This document shows positions 59,286 to 60,682 of a DNA stretch of 60,682 nucleotides, piece by piece. Position numbers and translations under genes: made by a program. This stretch comes from Rhodopirellula sp. (lineage in GTDB: Bacteria > Planctomycetota > Planctomycetia > Pirellulales > Thermoguttaceae): the NCBI GenBank assembly GCA_012728855.1, contig JAAYEH010000499.1, positions 1 to 60,682 of the forward strand. The letters are read 5' to 3'. The notes under the pieces were generated by a model. It made no database searches, was not told where the DNA came from, and saw nothing but the letters and a program-made list of their open reading frames with translations. Numbering within the stretch: the first letter of the stretch is position 1; each line of letters opens with the position of its first letter.

Positions 59286-60347
59286 ATGGCGACAGGCGAA
59301 TATCGGCTTTCCTTCGAGCGACCGATCTATGAACTGGAGGCGAGGCTGGAGAAGCTCGAGCGACTTGCCGGCGAGAACCTCGACGCTCGCAACGAAGTCC
59401 ACCACATGCGGCGCGAGTTGGTCAATCTGAAGAAGTCGATCTATCGCAACCTCAAGCCTTGGGAAGTGGTGGAGGTTGCCCGGCATCCGGACCGGCCGAT
59501 GACGACCGATTACCTGGAACTGGTCTTCGACGATTTCGTCGAGCTGCACGGCGACAAGTGCTTCGGCGACGACCGGGCGCTGCGAACCGGCTGGGCGAAG
59601 GTCGACACGTACAAGTGCCTCTTCGTCGGCCATCAGAAAGGCAAAACGATCAAGGAAAAGAATGCCTGCTACTTCGGTTGCGCGCATCCGGAAGGTTACC
59701 GCAAAGCGATTCTGAAGATGAAAATGGCGGCAAAGTTCCGCCTGCCGGTGATCTGCTTCATCGATACGCCGGGCGCCTGGCCGGGCATCGGCGCCGAGGA
59801 GCGCGGACAGGCCCAGGTCATCGCCCAGGCGATGTTCGAGATGTCGCGGCTCCCCACGCCGATCATCTGCGTGGTGATCGGTGAAGGCGGGTCGGGCGGC
59901 GCGCTGGGGATCGGCGTCGGCGATCGCGTGGCCATGCTGGAACACGCCTACTACTCGGTGATCAGCCCCGAGGGCTGCGCCGGCATCCTCTGGAAAAGCC
60001 ACACCTACAAGGAGGAAGCGGCACGGGCGTTGAAGATGACCTCGCGAGATCTGACAAAGCTCGGTGTCATCGACGCGGTCATTCCCGAACCGCTGGGCGG
60101 AGCGCATCGCGACCACCACGAGATGGCCTCGCGTTTGAAACTGTTCCTGCGGAACACGCTCCGCGAGCTGATCGGCCAGCGGACCGATGCGCTGGTCGAG
60201 AGCCGCTATCAGAAGTTCCGCCGCATGGGCGTCTTTCTGGAAGGCAGCACGCTCAACGGCAAGACGCTCTCCGAGCGTCATCAGGTTCCGCCCGCGCCGA
60301 ACGGCGACAGCGCCATGCAACGCGCGCATGACGCCGAGCCGGTTTAG
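59286..60347 (+). CDS. accA: Acetyl-CoA carboxylase carboxyltransferase subunit alpha
   Basis: The 353-residue protein has the AccA pattern: FERPIYELEARLEKLERLA at the N-terminus, FDDFVELHGDKCFGDDRAL, FGCAHPEGYRKA, FIDTPGAWPGIGAEERGQ, VIGEGGSGGALGIGVGD and YYSVISPEGCAGILWK. With AccD it transfers the carboxyl group from biotin to acetyl-CoA for fatty acid synthesis. AccD and the biotin subunits are not in the window. A 97-bp hairpin element starts on the base after its TAG stop. Confidence 0.96.
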   Translation: MATGEYRLSFERPIYELEARLEKLERLAGENLDARNEVHHMRRELVNLKKSIYRNLKPWEVVEVARHPDRPMTTDYLELVFDDFVELHGDKCFGDDRALRTGWAKVDTYKCLFVGHQKGKTIKEKNACYFGCAHPEGYRKAILKMKMAAKFRLPVICFIDTPGAWPGIGAEERGQAQVIAQAMFEMSRLPTPIICVVIGEGGSGGALGIGVGDRVAMLEHAYYSVISPEGCAGILWKSHTYKEEAARALKMTSRDLTKLGVIDAVIPEPLGGAHRDHHEMASRLKLFLRNTLRELIGQRTDALVESRYQKFRRMGVFLEGSTLNGKTLSERHQVPPAPNGDSAMQRAHDAEPV

Positions 60348-60444
60348 AGCCAATCCCGAAACCGCCGGGGACTGGCTCATTTTGCGGAGTCTTCGGAGCA
60401 AAATGTGCCTGTCCCCTTCTCCTCGCGAGGTCTTGCGATAGGCT
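60348..60444. repeat. 97-bp hairpin element, GGGGACTGG superfamily, variant C, copy 2
   Basis: The outer inverted repeat (AGCCAATCCCGAAACC / ...TTGCGATAGGCT) has decayed, with several mismatches, while the core GGGGACTGGCTCATTTTGC to GTCCCCTTCTCCT is identical to copy 1. It begins on the first base after the accA stop. Confidence 0.9.
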
Positions 60445-60451
60445 CTTACTC

Positions 60452-60682
60452 TCAAACGAACTTCGTCACGCCGGGGATGGCCACGGCATACTTGCCATCC
60501 GGCCCGGGCAAGGTCGGCGGTGCGGCGTCGAAAGTGTATCGCTCGGGCGACAGGTCGAGCTTCGACTGCGTCATCTGCTCCCAGGTGATCTCCTGGCCCG
60601 TGTAGCCGGCGGTGCGTCCCAGGATGGCGATCAGCGTGCTCTGGCACATGTAGTCGCCGTTGTTGATGCACTTGCCCGCGCG
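60452..60682 (-). CDS. C-terminal part of a Gfo/Idh/MocA-family oxidoreductase, cut by the window edge
   Basis: Seventy-six residues are visible to the stop at 60452; the frame continues off the right edge. The pattern CINNGDYMCQSTLIAILGR, YTGQEITWEQM and YAVAIPGVTKF is the usual end of planctomycete Gfo/Idh/MocA proteins, which oxidise sugars or inositol-like substrates with NAD(P) and are often Tat-exported. The N-terminal Rossmann domain lies outside, so intactness cannot be judged. It runs toward the accA hairpin, which may serve as a shared terminator. Confidence 0.8.
   Translation of the reverse strand, partial: RAGKCINNGDYMCQSTLIAILGRTAGYTGQEITWEQMTQSKLDLSPERYTFDAAPPTLPGPDGKYAVAIPGVTKFV

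Noticed and set aside
11070..60444. CRISPR array or insertion sequence behind the repeats.
   Set aside because: The repeats are dispersed single hairpins without regular spacers, and no transposase or cas gene is present in the window.
59181..60671. A minus-strand open frame of almost 500 codons.
   Set aside because: It is antisense to accA and the Gfo/Idh fragment frame, has low-complexity Arg/His/Asp composition and matches no family; it follows from high G+C.

Overview
The window reads as chromosomal DNA of a heterotrophic planctomycete, probably from the Pirellulales/Thermoguttaceae area. The grounds are a DUF1559 prepilin-like protein, large Ser/Thr kinases with beta-propeller tails, an ECF sigma factor next to a kinase, FAD_oxidored proteins, a Gfo/Idh/MocA C-terminus, ThuA and PhoPQ-activated families, a protein resembling the hydrazine-synthase alpha middle domain, caspase-FGE fusions and high G+C. 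The taxonomic call is inference; no rRNA or tRNA gene was found.

Layout. 0.2-6.2 kb (minus): ECF sigma factor, kinase with TM segment and propeller, DUF1559 protein and small lipoprotein, probably one signalling/surface operon. 6.2-9.4 kb: a defence-type islet with HigBA, a shortened second higA, remnants of higB, higA and uma2, an intact Uma2 gene and a UPF0175/DUF3368 toxin-antitoxin pair. 9.5-13.5 kb: PhoPQ-activated-type esterase, ThuA protein, a second Uma2 gene and a possible phosphatase remnant. 13.6-17.1 kb: two tandem secreted caspase-EF-hand-FGE proteins, the second with both catalytic residues lost. 17.5-24.9 kb: TIM-barrel protein, FAD oxidoreductase, sialidase-like protein and a large di-heme HZS-alpha-like protein, probably periplasmic glycan or organic-matter processing. 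25.2-29.7 kb: nucleoside-type MFS transporter, LapA-like protein and an ABC-2 exporter operon. 29.7-31 kb: AF2212-like/VapC pair and a frameshifted MbcA-like antitoxin. 31.2-37.8 kb (minus): double FAD protein, hydrolase, DUF457 membrane protein, and a degenerate enolase-superfamily gene behind ispH. 38.8-42.9 kb: hpnC-hpnD-hpnE squalene operon, divergent from ispH, so isoprenoid supply and use lie side by side. 43-49 kb: pterin dehydratase, SlyX, response regulator, purH, trpC, a Tat-exported unknown and RhaT. 49.3-54.4 kb: Xre regulator, ROK-Mth938 fusion, DUF5060 glycosidase-like protein and RraA-type protein. 54.6-60.3 kb: asd-truA, glycosyltransferase, an atypical kinase and accA. A Gfo/Idh/MocA C-terminus runs off the right edge.

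The most unusual content is the active/pseudo pair of caspase-FGE proteins, the ROK-Mth938 fusion, the metal-site-less enolase-superfamily protein, the doubled FAD protein, and a rich set of intergenic hairpin elements. Some of these begin with GTAG like REP/BIME elements. Others share GGGGACTGG...CCTGTCCCC ends, and two 97-bp copies start within one base of a stop codon. No transposase, CRISPR array, phage or RNA gene is visible. Start sites were chosen from Shine-Dalgarno matches and family N-termini, and promoters were read by eye.
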